From JBAQMG01 sp049302575 (GTDB lineage: Bacteria; Bacillota; Desulfitobacteriia; Desulfitobacteriales; Desulfitobacteriaceae): a DNA stretch of 64,000 nt. This document shows, in pieces, positions 9,546 through 18,860 of the stretch. The notes below the pieces were generated by a model that was not told the DNA's origin, made no database searches, and saw only the letters and a list, made by a program, of their open reading frames with translations. The DNA lies in assembly GCA_049302575.1 (NCBI GenBank), contig JBAQMG010000029.1:5437-69436 (forward strand), written 5' to 3'. The translations under genes and the position numbers were made by a program. The stretch's first letter is position 1; each line of letters opens with the position of its first letter.

Positions 9546-10585
9546 ACCAGCGCTCCCCCTTTTTGAATTTTCCTCATGCGTTCGAAATAAAAACCGAAAC
9601 CAATTAAAAGTAAACCTCCCACAATAAAGAAGAGTGATTTAGGTAAAAAAGCAAAAGTATCCGTATAATACCTAAATATTGTAACGCATATAAAGAGCAG
9701 ACTTAGAAGACTACCCTTTTTAATGAGTAAAAATAGCAAGCCGACAAAGGCAATGGCGAACACGGTACTTATGGTCACTTGTGTAGCATGAGCTCTGATC
9801 AATATAGACCACAAATCGGGGATTGTCAGGATCACACCCGTTATTCCAAATAGAATATTGCCCTGTAATCTGAAGATTTCGGACTTTAAGTTGTGCTTGA
9901 TAGCGTACATTAATAGTCCGAGGATGAAAAAGATTAGCGCGATATATAACCCATTGACTTCATAGTACAAGGTCAAGTATAAAATAAAATTGAGTGCTGT
10001 AAGGTTAGCAAAAAACAAAATGAGCCTTGACCTGTCGAAGTAATTATAGGCTAAGTACAGCGCTGGAACCCCTGGCCAGGCAAGATATGGAAAAGCCTGG
10101 TTCAGCGAGGCGTTCAGATAAATCCCGAACAAAATATTTGCAAAAAGCATTAAATACTTATCCTTCTGCTGAAGAGCAAGGGGGACAATGCCTACAGACC
10201 AGAGAAGAAAGGCGGTATAAAAATCCCCTCCAAAGTTAAACATCTGTCCAATCAAGAAGATACCCGCGCCGTAAACCAACGCGCCGAGATAGATTAAACT
10301 GAGACCAGTTTTGGGATAGTCTTCGGACAATTTGTAGGCTACAAAGTTTGCTCCACCAAATACTCCAAATATTACCCCAAGTTTCAGTAACTTACTCATC
10401 CCGTCCCAGTTACTCGCTATAAAACTCAAGATGCCCAGTCCAACAAGAATTGCGCCAATGGTAACCACAACCCTGATAAAGTTGAGTCCACCTTTTATAT
10501 CATAGAGATTGAGTATCGACTCTTTTTGTTCACTCGTAATAAGCTCGCTACTCTCATGATAGTTTAGTTCTTTTGTTAATAACAA
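9542..10585 (-). CDS. DUF2157 multi-pass membrane protein
   Basis: Protein of 347 aa with a short cytoplasmic N-terminus and about ten hydrophobic segments, matching DUF2157 (VVTIGAILVGLGILSFIASNW). The assigned start is TTG with GGAG 4 nt away. However, the in-frame sequence upstream (KRQLAKSEF) resembles the family's usual N-terminus, and a much stronger purine run lies just before an in-frame TTA at 10615, so the true start may be earlier. First gene of the pair with the GDYXXLXY protein. Function unknown. Confidence 0.8.
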   Translation of the reverse strand: MLLTKELNYHESSELITSEQKESILNLYDIKGGLNFIRVVVTIGAILVGLGILSFIASNWDGMSKLLKLGVIFGVFGGANFVAYKLSEDYPKTGLSLIYLGALVYGAGIFLIGQMFNFGGDFYTAFLLWSVGIVPLALQQKDKYLMLFANILFGIYLNASLNQAFPYLAWPGVPALYLAYNYFDRSRLILFFANLTALNFILYLTLYYEVNGLYIALIFFILGLLMYAIKHNLKSEIFRLQGNILFGITGVILTIPDLWSILIRAHATQVTISTVFAIAFVGLLFLLIKKGSLLSLLFICVTIFRYYTDTFAFLPKSLFFIVGGLLLIGFGFYFERMRKIQKGGALV

Positions 10586-10707
10586 GAACTCCGACTTAGC
10601 TAGTTGTCTTTTTAAGTTTCTCCCCCCCCTTCCAGTAGTTTAATTACAATAAATACATTAGTTTTCAATGATATTACTACGCTAATAAATATTCTAATAT
10701 TAATTTA

Positions 10708-11916
10708 TTAATCAAAGGGGACAATCGCAATTTGGTCACGACCATTATTTTTAGCAAGATACAACCCATCATCCGCTCTTTTTAGAACACTATTAAAATC
10801 CTGATCATTTTTAGTCGCACAAGCTATGCCTAAGCTTATTTTGACATCATACGATAAGCCTTGTATTTCAAAGGGTTTTTCTCTTGTTTGTTTCCAGACT
10901 CTTTGCGCAACAATTTGTGCATTTTCCAGATCAGTACTTGGTAATAAAATTAGAAATTCTTCCCCTCCCCAACGACCTACCACATCATAATTTCTAACAG
11001 AATTTTGCAGGCGTATAGAAAATTCTTTAAGAATTTCATCACCAATTTGATGACCATACGTATCATTAAAATATTTAAAATGATCAATATCGACCATGAT
11101 CAGGCTGAGCAAATTATGTTTCAATACCCTTTCCAGTAAGCGTAAGCCCTTAGAAAACTCCTCCTCTGCCCTTGAAATTAAAAGTCTTCGATTATATAAC
11201 TTAGTCAACTCATCGGTAATAGCTACTTCTTCCAATCTGCGTTGCACTAATTCTAGCCGTTTTGCACTAATCTTCATTAAATTATGCAAAGCTCCGAACG
11301 CAATCAGTAATACACCTAAGAGAACTAAACCAGAATAAACTACGGTATTTTTGATTTCTTCCGAATAACGGGTCACATCAACATAAACTTCTGCCCCACC
11401 AATAATTTCGTTTTCTTTAGTCTTAACCGGGTAATATACTTCTACAACATCCCTGTCCAATCCTTTCTCATCCTTGAGATCCATCTTTTCAGATTTTTCC
11501 ATATATTCTCCGATTGATTTACCTTTGAGCGCTTCTGCTAATTTAAGATTGTTTGCATCAGCTTTGCCAATTAGTTTTTCTTCCGTACTATAAACAACTT
11601 TCATACCCATAGAAAAAACTTTAATCTTGAAAATACCTAAGGGAAATAAATATTTTTGCATTCTTTGATTTAAAACTTCGTAGATATTAGGATTGATTTG
11701 CCAGTAACTTCTTCCAGAAGTATCTTTAGCAATCAACAAATCGTGTTCCTGTTCTATAATAACGTTGCCTATAGCAAGAGCATCGTAAATTGCATTATTT
11801 ATAATATTGTTTTGGTATATTTTGTAAATTCCTATGGTAGCTAGAGTTAAGATAAAAACCATACTTAGAAGTGCAAGCAGTACGAATCTTTTCAATAATA
11901 TATTATGTTGTTTCAC
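10708..11916 (-). CDS. Membrane-bound GGDEF diguanylate cyclase
   Basis: About 402 aa. N-terminal membrane segment, an extracytoplasmic sensor of about 150 aa, a second membrane segment (VVYSGLVLLGVLLIAFGAL), a short coil, then a GGDEF domain. The active site reads GGEEF, and an RNYD product-inhibition site (RxxD) stands five residues before it, so it should make c-di-GMP with feedback control. GTG 11916 is preferred as start because AAGGGGAG precedes it by 6 nt; an ATG at 11979 has no such site. A structured leader lies upstream. Confidence 0.88.
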   Translation of the reverse strand: MKQHNILLKRFVLLALLSMVFILTLATIGIYKIYQNNIINNAIYDALAIGNVIIEQEHDLLIAKDTSGRSYWQINPNIYEVLNQRMQKYLFPLGIFKIKVFSMGMKVVYSTEEKLIGKADANNLKLAEALKGKSIGEYMEKSEKMDLKDEKGLDRDVVEVYYPVKTKENEIIGGAEVYVDVTRYSEEIKNTVVYSGLVLLGVLLIAFGALHNLMKISAKRLELVQRRLEEVAITDELTKLYNRRLLISRAEEEFSKGLRLLERVLKHNLLSLIMVDIDHFKYFNDTYGHQIGDEILKEFSIRLQNSVRNYDVVGRWGGEEFLILLPSTDLENAQIVAQRVWKQTREKPFEIQGLSYDVKISLGIACATKNDQDFNSVLKRADDGLYLAKNNGRDQIAIVPFD

Positions 11917-11964
11917 CGTTTCTCCCCTTCTGATTTTCGACATATGATCTAGTATACGTCTTTC

Positions 11965-12076
11965 AAAAAAACATAGCAACTAGGCCCTTAAACATTTAGG
12001 CTAGAAACTATGTTTTTTGTACCGAGCATACTTTACGGAGTGGGTGAATACCCCTGTCGCCTTGTTACCACAAGGC
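11965..12076 (-). promoter_or_regulatory. Structured leader with terminator-like hairpin before the GGDEF gene
   Basis: On the minus strand a perfect hairpin (GCCTTGT, loop GGTA, ACAAGGC; 12059-12076) is followed, after about 40 nt, by a second hairpin (arms ACATAG and CTATGT with an inner CTAG pairing; about 11965-12019) that ends in seven T residues. The diguanylate cyclase RBS follows about 40 nt later. This could be the terminator of the ferritin-like gene, or an attenuator or riboswitch expression platform. I do not recognise a known aptamer, and it does not look like the GEMM c-di-GMP riboswitch. Confidence 0.45.
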
Positions 12077-12110
12077 AAGTACGACTCATTTTTATACCTT
12101 GAGAGAACCA

Positions 12111-12575
12111 TTAGTGGGGCTCAGATATCCCAACATGCCCCTCTCTTTTCTCTTGTTCCATACGAGATTTAAACTGTTTACAATGTTCCTGATCTTCGAG
12201 TACAATCTGCTTAACTAGGTTTTGACTTACAGAATCAAGCTCGTCAATACGAACCTCATAAGCATGAATTCCCTTATCCTCTCCATCGTAAAGCTGTTTA
12301 AGTAACTGTTCCGGTCCTCGATAGGAATTAACAGTTGCCACCAAATTGGCCATTGCCCCTGCTAAACCAGTACTCCCTTTAGGAATCCCGCCCAAATCAT
12401 TGATTCGTTTAATTAACAACTCTGCATGTTGCTTATGGTCATTCTCGAAATCAGATAGCATTTCGGCAACTTGGATGTCCTTTTGTAAACCATTCGTCTT
12501 AACGTAAATGTCAATTGCCATGTGTTCGCCTTTAAGTAGTTCATTGAGTGCTTCTATTTGTTGAGGGGTTGACAT
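12111..12575 (-). CDS. Ferritin-like (DUF2383-type) four-helix protein
   Basis: Protein of 154 aa, predicted all-helical. Carboxylate and His residues occur in a ferritin-like spacing: GEHMAID, FENDHKQHAE, DGEDKG and LEDQEHCKQF, so a di-iron site is plausible. It resembles the rubrerythrin/DUF2383 superfamily rather than a true ferritin, and there is no rubredoxin domain. The ATG has AAGGAGG 8 nt upstream. Possible roles are iron or peroxide handling; that part is inference. Confidence 0.7.
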   Translation of the reverse strand: MSTPQQIEALNELLKGEHMAIDIYVKTNGLQKDIQVAEMLSDFENDHKQHAELLIKRINDLGGIPKGSTGLAGAMANLVATVNSYRGPEQLLKQLYDGEDKGIHAYEVRIDELDSVSQNLVKQIVLEDQEHCKQFKSRMEQEKREGHVGISEPH

Positions 12576-12770
12576 AGATTAGTCCTCCTTAGAATTTTAT
12601 AATCCTAGTATCCCCAAATATTAGCCATCAAATTAGTCCCGAGACGAATTATTCTTTTTCATTACTTTTTAAGCTTGCAGTTTTCTTTAGTCCGCATATC
12701 TGGATCAATCCTAAAGAACTTTCCCCATATCAATTTATAATATTAATTGTAATGTAGTTACTTTAGAATT

Positions 12771-14267
12771 CTAATAATTGTTTTCTTTCAATATAACGTC
12801 ATGTGCGCCGCCTTCAATGATGCTAGTTGAGGAAACTAGCGTCATCCGAGCAGTTCTTTGCAGTTCTTCAATCGTAATAGCTCCGCAACTACACATGGTT
12901 GACTTAATCTTGCTCAAAGAAACCTCTAAATTATCCTTTAATCTACCCGCATAGGGAACATAACTATCTACCCCCTCTTCAAAGTGAAGTTTCGCCCCTT
13001 CCCCCAAATCATACCTTTGCCAATTCCGAGCGCGATTTGAACCTTCACCCCAATACTCTTTGACATAATTATTTCCCAGTTTTATTTTTTTAGCTGGACT
13101 CTCGTCAAACCTAGCAAAATACCTCCCCATCATAATGAAGTCGGCTCCCATTGCCAAAGCTAGGACAGCATGGTAATCGTGTACTATCCCGCCATCTGAA
13201 CATATAGGTATATATATACCCGTTTCTTCATAATATTGATTTCTGGCTTTAGCAACTTCAATGACAGCTGAGGCCTGACCTCTACCAATTCCTTTTTGCT
13301 CCCTAGTAATACAAATTGACCCTCCACCTATTCCGACTTTAACAAAATCAGCCCCCGCGTTCACTAAATACATGAACCCTTCTTTATCAACAATATTGCC
13401 GCCGCCAACTATAACCTTATCGTTATATTCTCGCTTAATATATTCAATGGTTTCTTTCTGCCACTCACTGTAACCATCTGATGAATCAACACATAATACA
13501 TCTGCGCCAGCTTTCACTAGTTCAGGTACTCTTTCCTGATAATCTTTCGTATTAATGCCCGCTCCAACTACAAATTTCTTTTTCGCGTCTAATAATTCAT
13601 TAGGATTTTTTTTATGTTCATCATAATCTTTTCTAAAAACAAGATACGAAAGATTTTGAGCATCATCTATGACCGGTAAGCAATTTAATTTATGCTCCCA
13701 TATTATATCGTTGGCTTCGCCTAAACTTATACCCTCTTTTCCGACAATAAGTTTTGAGAAAGGTGTCATAAATTCTTTCGCTTTTTTCCCTAAATTGTCT
13801 CTGCTAATTCTATAGTCTCTTGTTGTGACAATCCCCATTAATCTGTCTGATGGAGAACCATCTTCTGTAATTGCAATCGTTGAATAACCGGACTTTTCTT
13901 TAAGTTCAATAATATCTTTCAAGGTATGTTCTGGAGTTAAGTTTGCGTCACTAACGACAAAACCTGCTTTAAATTTCTTGACTTTTTTTATCATCTCGAC
14001 TTGTTCATTGATAGGTTGTGAACAAAAAACAAAAGACAATCCCCCACACTTTGCCAAAGCTATCGCTAAATTGTCATCAGAAACAGATTGCATGATCGCC
14101 GAAACAAAAGGGACTTTCAATTCTAATGAAGGTCTTTCCCCTTTTTTAAATTTAACTATAGGTGTTGTAAGCTTAACATTACTTGGTATACAGTCCATTC
14201 TTGATAAATTCGGAATAAGCAAGTATTCATTAAATGTTCTTGAAGCCTCATTATAATAATTAGCCAA
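12771..14267 (-). CDS. guaB: IMP dehydrogenase, Tritrichomonas-like type
   Basis: Protein of 498 aa that oxidises IMP to XMP, the committed step of GMP synthesis. The TIM barrel is split by a CBS-pair insertion (about residues 100-225). The catalytic Cys loop is GSICITREQKGIGRG, the purine-site segment CSDGGI follows, and the flap holds NWQRYDLG, with the Arg-Tyr pair. From memory the protein is strikingly close to the IMPDH of the protist Tritrichomonas foetus throughout its length, including the N-terminal YYNE and FNEYLLIP segments. The start is TTG with AGGAGG 9 nt upstream. An adjacent guaA is not present. Confidence 0.93.
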   Translation of the reverse strand: MANYYNEASRTFNEYLLIPNLSRMDCIPSNVKLTTPIVKFKKGERPSLELKVPFVSAIMQSVSDDNLAIALAKCGGLSFVFCSQPINEQVEMIKKVKKFKAGFVVSDANLTPEHTLKDIIELKEKSGYSTIAITEDGSPSDRLMGIVTTRDYRISRDNLGKKAKEFMTPFSKLIVGKEGISLGEANDIIWEHKLNCLPVIDDAQNLSYLVFRKDYDEHKKNPNELLDAKKKFVVGAGINTKDYQERVPELVKAGADVLCVDSSDGYSEWQKETIEYIKREYNDKVIVGGGNIVDKEGFMYLVNAGADFVKVGIGGGSICITREQKGIGRGQASAVIEVAKARNQYYEETGIYIPICSDGGIVHDYHAVLALAMGADFIMMGRYFARFDESPAKKIKLGNNYVKEYWGEGSNRARNWQRYDLGEGAKLHFEEGVDSYVPYAGRLKDNLEVSLSKIKSTMCSCGAITIEELQRTARMTLVSSTSIIEGGAHDVILKENNY

Positions 14268-14410
14268 TTTAATTTACCTCCTAAAAACTACAACTATTTT
14301 GCTGTTGAAAACTAGCTTTTATTATTTTTTATGTTTATCTTATACTATCGAAGTAATTATATCATTATTTAATCTCAAAATAGCTAGAAAAAATTTCAAA
14401 GGCAAAAAAC

Positions 14411-15211
14411 CTATAGAGTGCATGCGTCCTTCCATTTCTGAAGATGAGAACTAATAAATTCGATGATTATTTTATTTTCTTCTTTTCCAACACCAGCAAT
14501 AGACAATGGTTCACCGAAGGCCATATGTATTGGTTTATGGCGCCTAATTGGTCCTAAATCCTTCAAATATTTGTCGTTTTCCCAAAAGTCAGTCTTTACT
14601 GCAATAGGAATAACTTGAACCTTGGCGGCGCTCGCTAACTTTACTCCTAAGGAGTTAAATTCCTTCGGTATAAAATCAACTGTCCTTGTATTTTGCGGAA
14701 ATACAATAATCGATGTTCCCTCTGCTAATAATTTCCGTCCCAGATTCATTACCGTTTTGAAATCTTCTCTAGAATTTGATCTACTAACAATAATTGGATT
14801 TCGAGCACGTAAAACAGGGCCAAAAAACGGATGTTTAATAAGACTATCTTTAACTACGAAGGTTACCTCCATTAGTGGAGCAATTATACAAGGAAATACC
14901 ATAGTCTCAAGTGTACTCATATGGTTACTAATTAAAACTACAGGTCCTTGGCACTTATGTAAATTTTCAAGCCCTGTGATATGAAATCTACCCCCACAAC
15001 CCTCAATTAACTTGAAAATATCATACGAAGATAATGCCCATGCCTTAGTATCATATCGCCCTTTCAAAGCTACACTGCGAGCTTTAAGAATGATTGAAAA
15101 AAATTTACCCATAAAATACAAACGAGTATTTAACATTAATCTATCCAAAAACAGACGGGGGGTCTTTTCATTAGTGTGATATGAGTGTGTTTCAAAAAAG
15201 CCCTTCTTCAA
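14411..15211 (-). CDS. PlsC-like lysophospholipid acyltransferase, divergent motif
   Basis: Protein of 266 aa related to 1-acyl-glycerol-3-phosphate acyltransferases. The catalytic block reads SNHMSTLET, so the usual HX4D motif is HX4E here, and the glycerol-phosphate-binding block reads FPQNTRT in place of FPEGTRS. VIPIAVK corresponds to the late PlsC motif. Activity and substrate may therefore differ from PlsC. The TTG start has GGAGG 9 nt upstream. It sits downstream of the lipoprotein gene but is separated from it by a terminator. Confidence 0.75.
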   Translation of the reverse strand: MKKGFFETHSYHTNEKTPRLFLDRLMLNTRLYFMGKFFSIILKARSVALKGRYDTKAWALSSYDIFKLIEGCGGRFHITGLENLHKCQGPVVLISNHMSTLETMVFPCIIAPLMEVTFVVKDSLIKHPFFGPVLRARNPIIVSRSNSREDFKTVMNLGRKLLAEGTSIIVFPQNTRTVDFIPKEFNSLGVKLASAAKVQVIPIAVKTDFWENDKYLKDLGPIRRHKPIHMAFGEPLSIAGVGKEENKIIIEFISSHLQKWKDACTL

Positions 15212-15401
15212 AATTCACTTCCTCCTTGTCCATTTCAACTATCCGAATTAAATACACCTAGCTCTATCTGACCATATTCTATAGATGAGCTAACACCATC
15301 TAATATTTTATATTATTAATGGTGAGTAATCCGACAAAGCAATTAACATCACCTATTGTATTATATTTTTACACTTTATTCTAATAACATAATACAATTT
15401 T

Positions 15402-15432
15402 AAAAAGGTCGAAGCTATCTTTCGACCTTTTT
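15402..15432. terminator. Strong bidirectional intrinsic terminator
   Basis: Eleven-bp perfect stem (AAAAAGGTCGA with TCGACCTTTTT) with a 9-nt loop, carrying A and T runs on both sides. It lies 21 bp beyond the stop of the minus-strand lipoprotein gene. Confidence 0.88.
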
Positions 15433-15453
15433 AATGACTTTTAACCATCTTGT

Positions 15454-16863
15454 CTATTTCCCTTGTTGAGCCTTTTGATCAGACTGTTGTTCTGTTGAAT
15501 CTTGTTGCCCAGACTTCTGATCTTTTTGACTTTCTTGTTTTAACATTTCTGGGGGTACCGTTTTGGTCTGTTCATTGGCAGTTTTTTCAGTACCAATAAC
15601 TTTACCTTGAGCATCCAAATACTCCCGTGTTGTTTCTGTTTTAATTCTTTCGGTCACTTTACTAACCCCAGGCGGAACGGTGCCACCGCTTGATTGCCTA
15701 TCCGCACCACCACTAGGTCCGCCTCCGCTTGAACCACCCGAACTTTCACTGCTCCCAGTCTTCTGATCTTTTCCACCTGCCTTACTCTGGTTTGAAGTGC
15801 CAGAATCCTTTTTATCCTCAGGTTTAGCCTCTTTCGTTGCTGATTTTTTTTCTTGTTCAGCCATACTAATTGCTTTAGTGTAGCTCTTTTGTACTAGATT
15901 CAAGTTCTCAGGGTTCACCGCTTTAACCGGTATCACTTTAGCTGGAGTCTCGCCCTGTTCACCAGTAACGGAATCATTAACATCTAAAGGCTCTTTTTTT
16001 AAAAGTTTTCGGGCCCATTGATAGGCATTAACTCCTTGAAGATAAGGTGAAGTATCAATATCTCCAAGCTGTACTCCAGTGGCCATGCGTTGCATAGACT
16101 GAAGATTTGCTTGTCCACCGATTAGAATAACCTTTTTCTCCAATTGCGCACCTTTAAGAACCTCGTAGGCCCCCGCTGCTAGCTTTTCCGTTTGTGCTAA
16201 AACCGCCTGAACCTTACCTGGGTTCTTTTGTAAGTACTCTGAAAATGTTTGCTGAGCTACTGCCTCTGAACCAGGCGGACTACTTATTGTCTGTACTGTT
16301 ACCTTAGGATATTTGCTAAAAACTACGCGGCTACCAGCTAACATCTCCTGAGAATTAGAAGTCTCGGGATCACCTTCCAAAATGATCACTTGACCTTCAC
16401 TTAGTTTATTCATTAAGGTTTGGGCCATTATTTCACCTGTTTTCTCTTGATCTGAAAGCACGATCCCCCCAAGTTTAGCTCCTGGTGGCAGGAGACCAAG
16501 AGCCAGTATCGGTATCTTTTTATCTTGAGCACTTTTCAGAAGACTTGGGTCGCCGCCTTGATAGATTAAGACCTTACCTCCTTGTAGTTGATCAGAATCT
16601 AGAGGATTTTCCTTGGACTTGTCAGTGAGATACTTTATTTGCAGTTCATCTTTCTTGGCCATATCCTCAATACCCTTGAGAATTAGTATTTTATTGGGAT
16701 CATCCTCATTTAACGCTACACTAATTATGGTTTTTTGAGATTCATTACTTTTAGCGGGAGATTTGTTTTTATTTCCTAAAAGGTCTTGTAGTCCACAACC
16801 AGTTATGGTTAAACTAAGACATAGAGGAAATACGATTAAAAGGAACCGCATTCTCCGAAGCAT
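15454..16863 (-). CDS. Sugar-binding-type lipoprotein with low-complexity tail
   Basis: Protein of 469 aa. A signal peptide ends in a lipobox (LTITGC, Cys about residue 23), so it should be a membrane-anchored lipoprotein. Residues about 45-320 look like a type I periplasmic binding fold (ribose/xylose family; ILEGDPETSNSQEML, VILIGGQ). The last 130 residues are low-complexity Ser/Gly then Gln/Lys-rich, with a central repeat-like ERIKTETTREYLDAQGKV segment. No permease or ATPase is adjacent, so it may be a sensor or wall-associated protein rather than a transporter part. The ATG has AAAGGAG upstream. Confidence 0.75.
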   Translation of the reverse strand: MLRRMRFLLIVFPLCLSLTITGCGLQDLLGNKNKSPAKSNESQKTIISVALNEDDPNKILILKGIEDMAKKDELQIKYLTDKSKENPLDSDQLQGGKVLIYQGGDPSLLKSAQDKKIPILALGLLPPGAKLGGIVLSDQEKTGEIMAQTLMNKLSEGQVIILEGDPETSNSQEMLAGSRVVFSKYPKVTVQTISSPPGSEAVAQQTFSEYLQKNPGKVQAVLAQTEKLAAGAYEVLKGAQLEKKVILIGGQANLQSMQRMATGVQLGDIDTSPYLQGVNAYQWARKLLKKEPLDVNDSVTGEQGETPAKVIPVKAVNPENLNLVQKSYTKAISMAEQEKKSATKEAKPEDKKDSGTSNQSKAGGKDQKTGSSESSGGSSGGGPSGGADRQSSGGTVPPGVSKVTERIKTETTREYLDAQGKVIGTEKTANEQTKTVPPEMLKQESQKDQKSGQQDSTEQQSDQKAQQGK

Positions 16864-16982
16864 GAGACACGCTCCTTTCCAGCTTTAAACTTTTTCTTAG
16901 TTTTCCCTAGATTAAATTAAAAATACAGTGGGGATAAATTTATGTTTACTTTTAAGTTTCTTCAATAAAAGGAGGTATTCCC

Positions 16983-17825
16983 TTGCCTATTAAATTAAAT
17001 CACATCTTAAATAGAATTCATTCTCTCCCAGCTTTACCCGATTCTGCTATGCAGGTTATTGCTTTGACTAGAAATTCGGAAACTGATATAAAGGATCTAA
17101 TCGCAGTAATTAGTCATGACCCTGCTTTAACAGCGAACATTTTACGGCAAGCCAACTCCTCCTATTATGGTTATGCCCGTCGTATCTCTTCCTTAGCAGA
17201 GGCTGTCGTCATTCTTGGGTTTCAGGCTATTCAAGGTTTAGCTATGGCTTCAGCCCTTTCTCCATTACTTAAAACCGAACTCATCGGGTATGGACTGGAT
17301 CAAGAGGGCTTATGGCGTCATTCGATGTTTACCGCTATGGCTGGAAAGAGGCTTTGCAAGCGACTTCTCCTACCTTTTGGAGAAGTCGCCTTTATCGCAG
17401 GACTTTTGCACGATATAGGCAAACTTATCTTGACTGTCTATGTACAGGAAGTAGGATCATTTATTTTAAAAAAGGTTGATCAAGAAAATCTTTCTTATCG
17501 TGAGTTAGAAAAAAAAATCATCGGTTTTGACCATGCCACCGTCGGGGGATATATCGCCCAACAATGGAACTTACCCGATGAGCTTGTCGAAGCTATTACC
17601 CACCACCATACTCCGGAACGTGCTCAGCACCAACAGCAGCTTGCTGCGATTGTTCATGTTGCCAACGCCTTAGCTAATCTACTTGGCGTCGGTGAGGCTG
17701 TTGATAGTTTTCTAAACCCCCTTCAAGAACAGGCCTTAAGTCTTCTCCATTTAACTGAACAAGATTTAGAATTAATCATGGCTGAATTAGGTGATCTACT
17801 TTCTGACCCTACGTTATTTAGCTAA
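16983..17825 (+). CDS. HDOD domain signalling protein
   Basis: Protein of 280 aa made of one HDOD domain, a non-catalytic HD relative used in signalling output. LPALPDSAMQVIALT starts the domain; LLHDIGKLIL resembles an HD motif and THHHTPE follows. TTG start with AAAGGAGG 7 nt upstream. Its 3' end overlaps the convergent ATPase gene by 12 bp. The partner or signal is unknown. Confidence 0.85.
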   Translation: MPIKLNHILNRIHSLPALPDSAMQVIALTRNSETDIKDLIAVISHDPALTANILRQANSSYYGYARRISSLAEAVVILGFQAIQGLAMASALSPLLKTELIGYGLDQEGLWRHSMFTAMAGKRLCKRLLLPFGEVAFIAGLLHDIGKLILTVYVQEVGSFILKKVDQENLSYRELEKKIIGFDHATVGGYIAQQWNLPDELVEAITHHHTPERAQHQQQLAAIVHVANALANLLGVGEAVDSFLNPLQEQALSLLHLTEQDLELIMAELGDLLSDPTLFS

Positions 17826-18848
17826 AACTTCTAGATCACGCAACAAACGATTTAAGAGTTCCTCTCTAAATTCATCAACCTTAGTGAAGTTAACCGTTTC
17901 CATATAATATGATTTCAGAAGAGACCTTTGTTTCTGCCAAGCAGCCAGGGTCTCTTTTAGTGTTGAGCTAAAGGTTTGATCAAGCCCTTGATCATGTAAA
18001 TTTTCCGGGTTCCCTTGCCAGATGGCTAAATTGCGTTGTGGAAAAACGAGCCCAATGACGTCATCAGGGTTTAAAGGATGTAAAACAATCTCCATAATTT
18101 GACCGAGTTGTTGAGCTTCACTTAACACCCAATTTAAAGCTTCAAGAGTTTCCTCACCTTCCAAACGAATTTGATCAAAATCACTTAAAAAGTGGGGTGC
18201 AAGATTTAACCACCCTTCAGAAGTTAAACCATGCAAAAAGCAAGGTGCAATGCTACTTTTTTGGATTTGCTCTAAGGCATGTTGAACTAAAGGCCAAGGA
18301 TCGGTTGGCCTTTTCTGGAGCCAACGCTTTAGCCCTCCTTTTATCCAGGAAGAAGCTCCCCTGTCATTAAGGTGACTTGCAAAGCTCTTTTCATAATAAT
18401 CACCTAAAGTTTCGGTTAATACTTCTTCCAGGTTTGTTTGAAGATTAGTCAATTGCTCCTCAGCACTTAAAATCTTCGTTCTTAGTTTTAGTAATTTTTG
18501 TTCGTCGCAAAAGATGCTAAAGTCGATAAATTTTTCAGTAACCCCTGGGGCCCGCCAACGCAAAGGAGAGATTTCCTGAGCGTTCAGTACGGCAAAAGCG
18601 ACTCGCGGTAGAATGAACCCAGCCATCGAATCGGGTTCGCGAGCGGAGCGTAAAAAATCAACGTCATACCCCCGATCTAACATCTCTAGGCCGAGTACCT
18701 TGATCAGGGTTGATTTTCCGGTTCCAGACCCACCCATGAGTACATAGATACGTTGCCAACCCGAAACCATATTGGGTAACAAGGATATGTACCCCCTCGT
18801 CGTTAACCCTTCGGCAAAAAAATGACGAACCCCGACTTTGTTGCTCAT
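17814..18848 (-). CDS. P-loop ATPase of the PRK06851 type
   Basis: Protein of 344 aa. Walker A is GGSGTGKST near residues 39-47, preceded by an HFFAEGLTTRGYISL block and followed by YDVDFLRSAREPDS, which match an uncharacterised Firmicute ATPase family (PRK06851, two nucleotide-kinase-like halves). The second half is present but its P-loop is degenerate. Cellular role unknown. The ATG is preceded by GGGGG at 9 nt, directly beside a strong hairpin. Confidence 0.65.
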   Translation of the reverse strand: MSNKVGVRHFFAEGLTTRGYISLLPNMVSGWQRIYVLMGGSGTGKSTLIKVLGLEMLDRGYDVDFLRSAREPDSMAGFILPRVAFAVLNAQEISPLRWRAPGVTEKFIDFSIFCDEQKLLKLRTKILSAEEQLTNLQTNLEEVLTETLGDYYEKSFASHLNDRGASSWIKGGLKRWLQKRPTDPWPLVQHALEQIQKSSIAPCFLHGLTSEGWLNLAPHFLSDFDQIRLEGEETLEALNWVLSEAQQLGQIMEIVLHPLNPDDVIGLVFPQRNLAIWQGNPENLHDQGLDQTFSSTLKETLAAWQKQRSLLKSYYMETVNFTKVDEFREELLNRLLRDLEVLAK

Positions 18849-18860
18849 AATAGTTAACCC

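Noticed and set aside
14268..14410. Purine riboswitch before guaB
   Set aside because: The leader is AT-rich and short, and none of the conserved purine-aptamer loops is visible.
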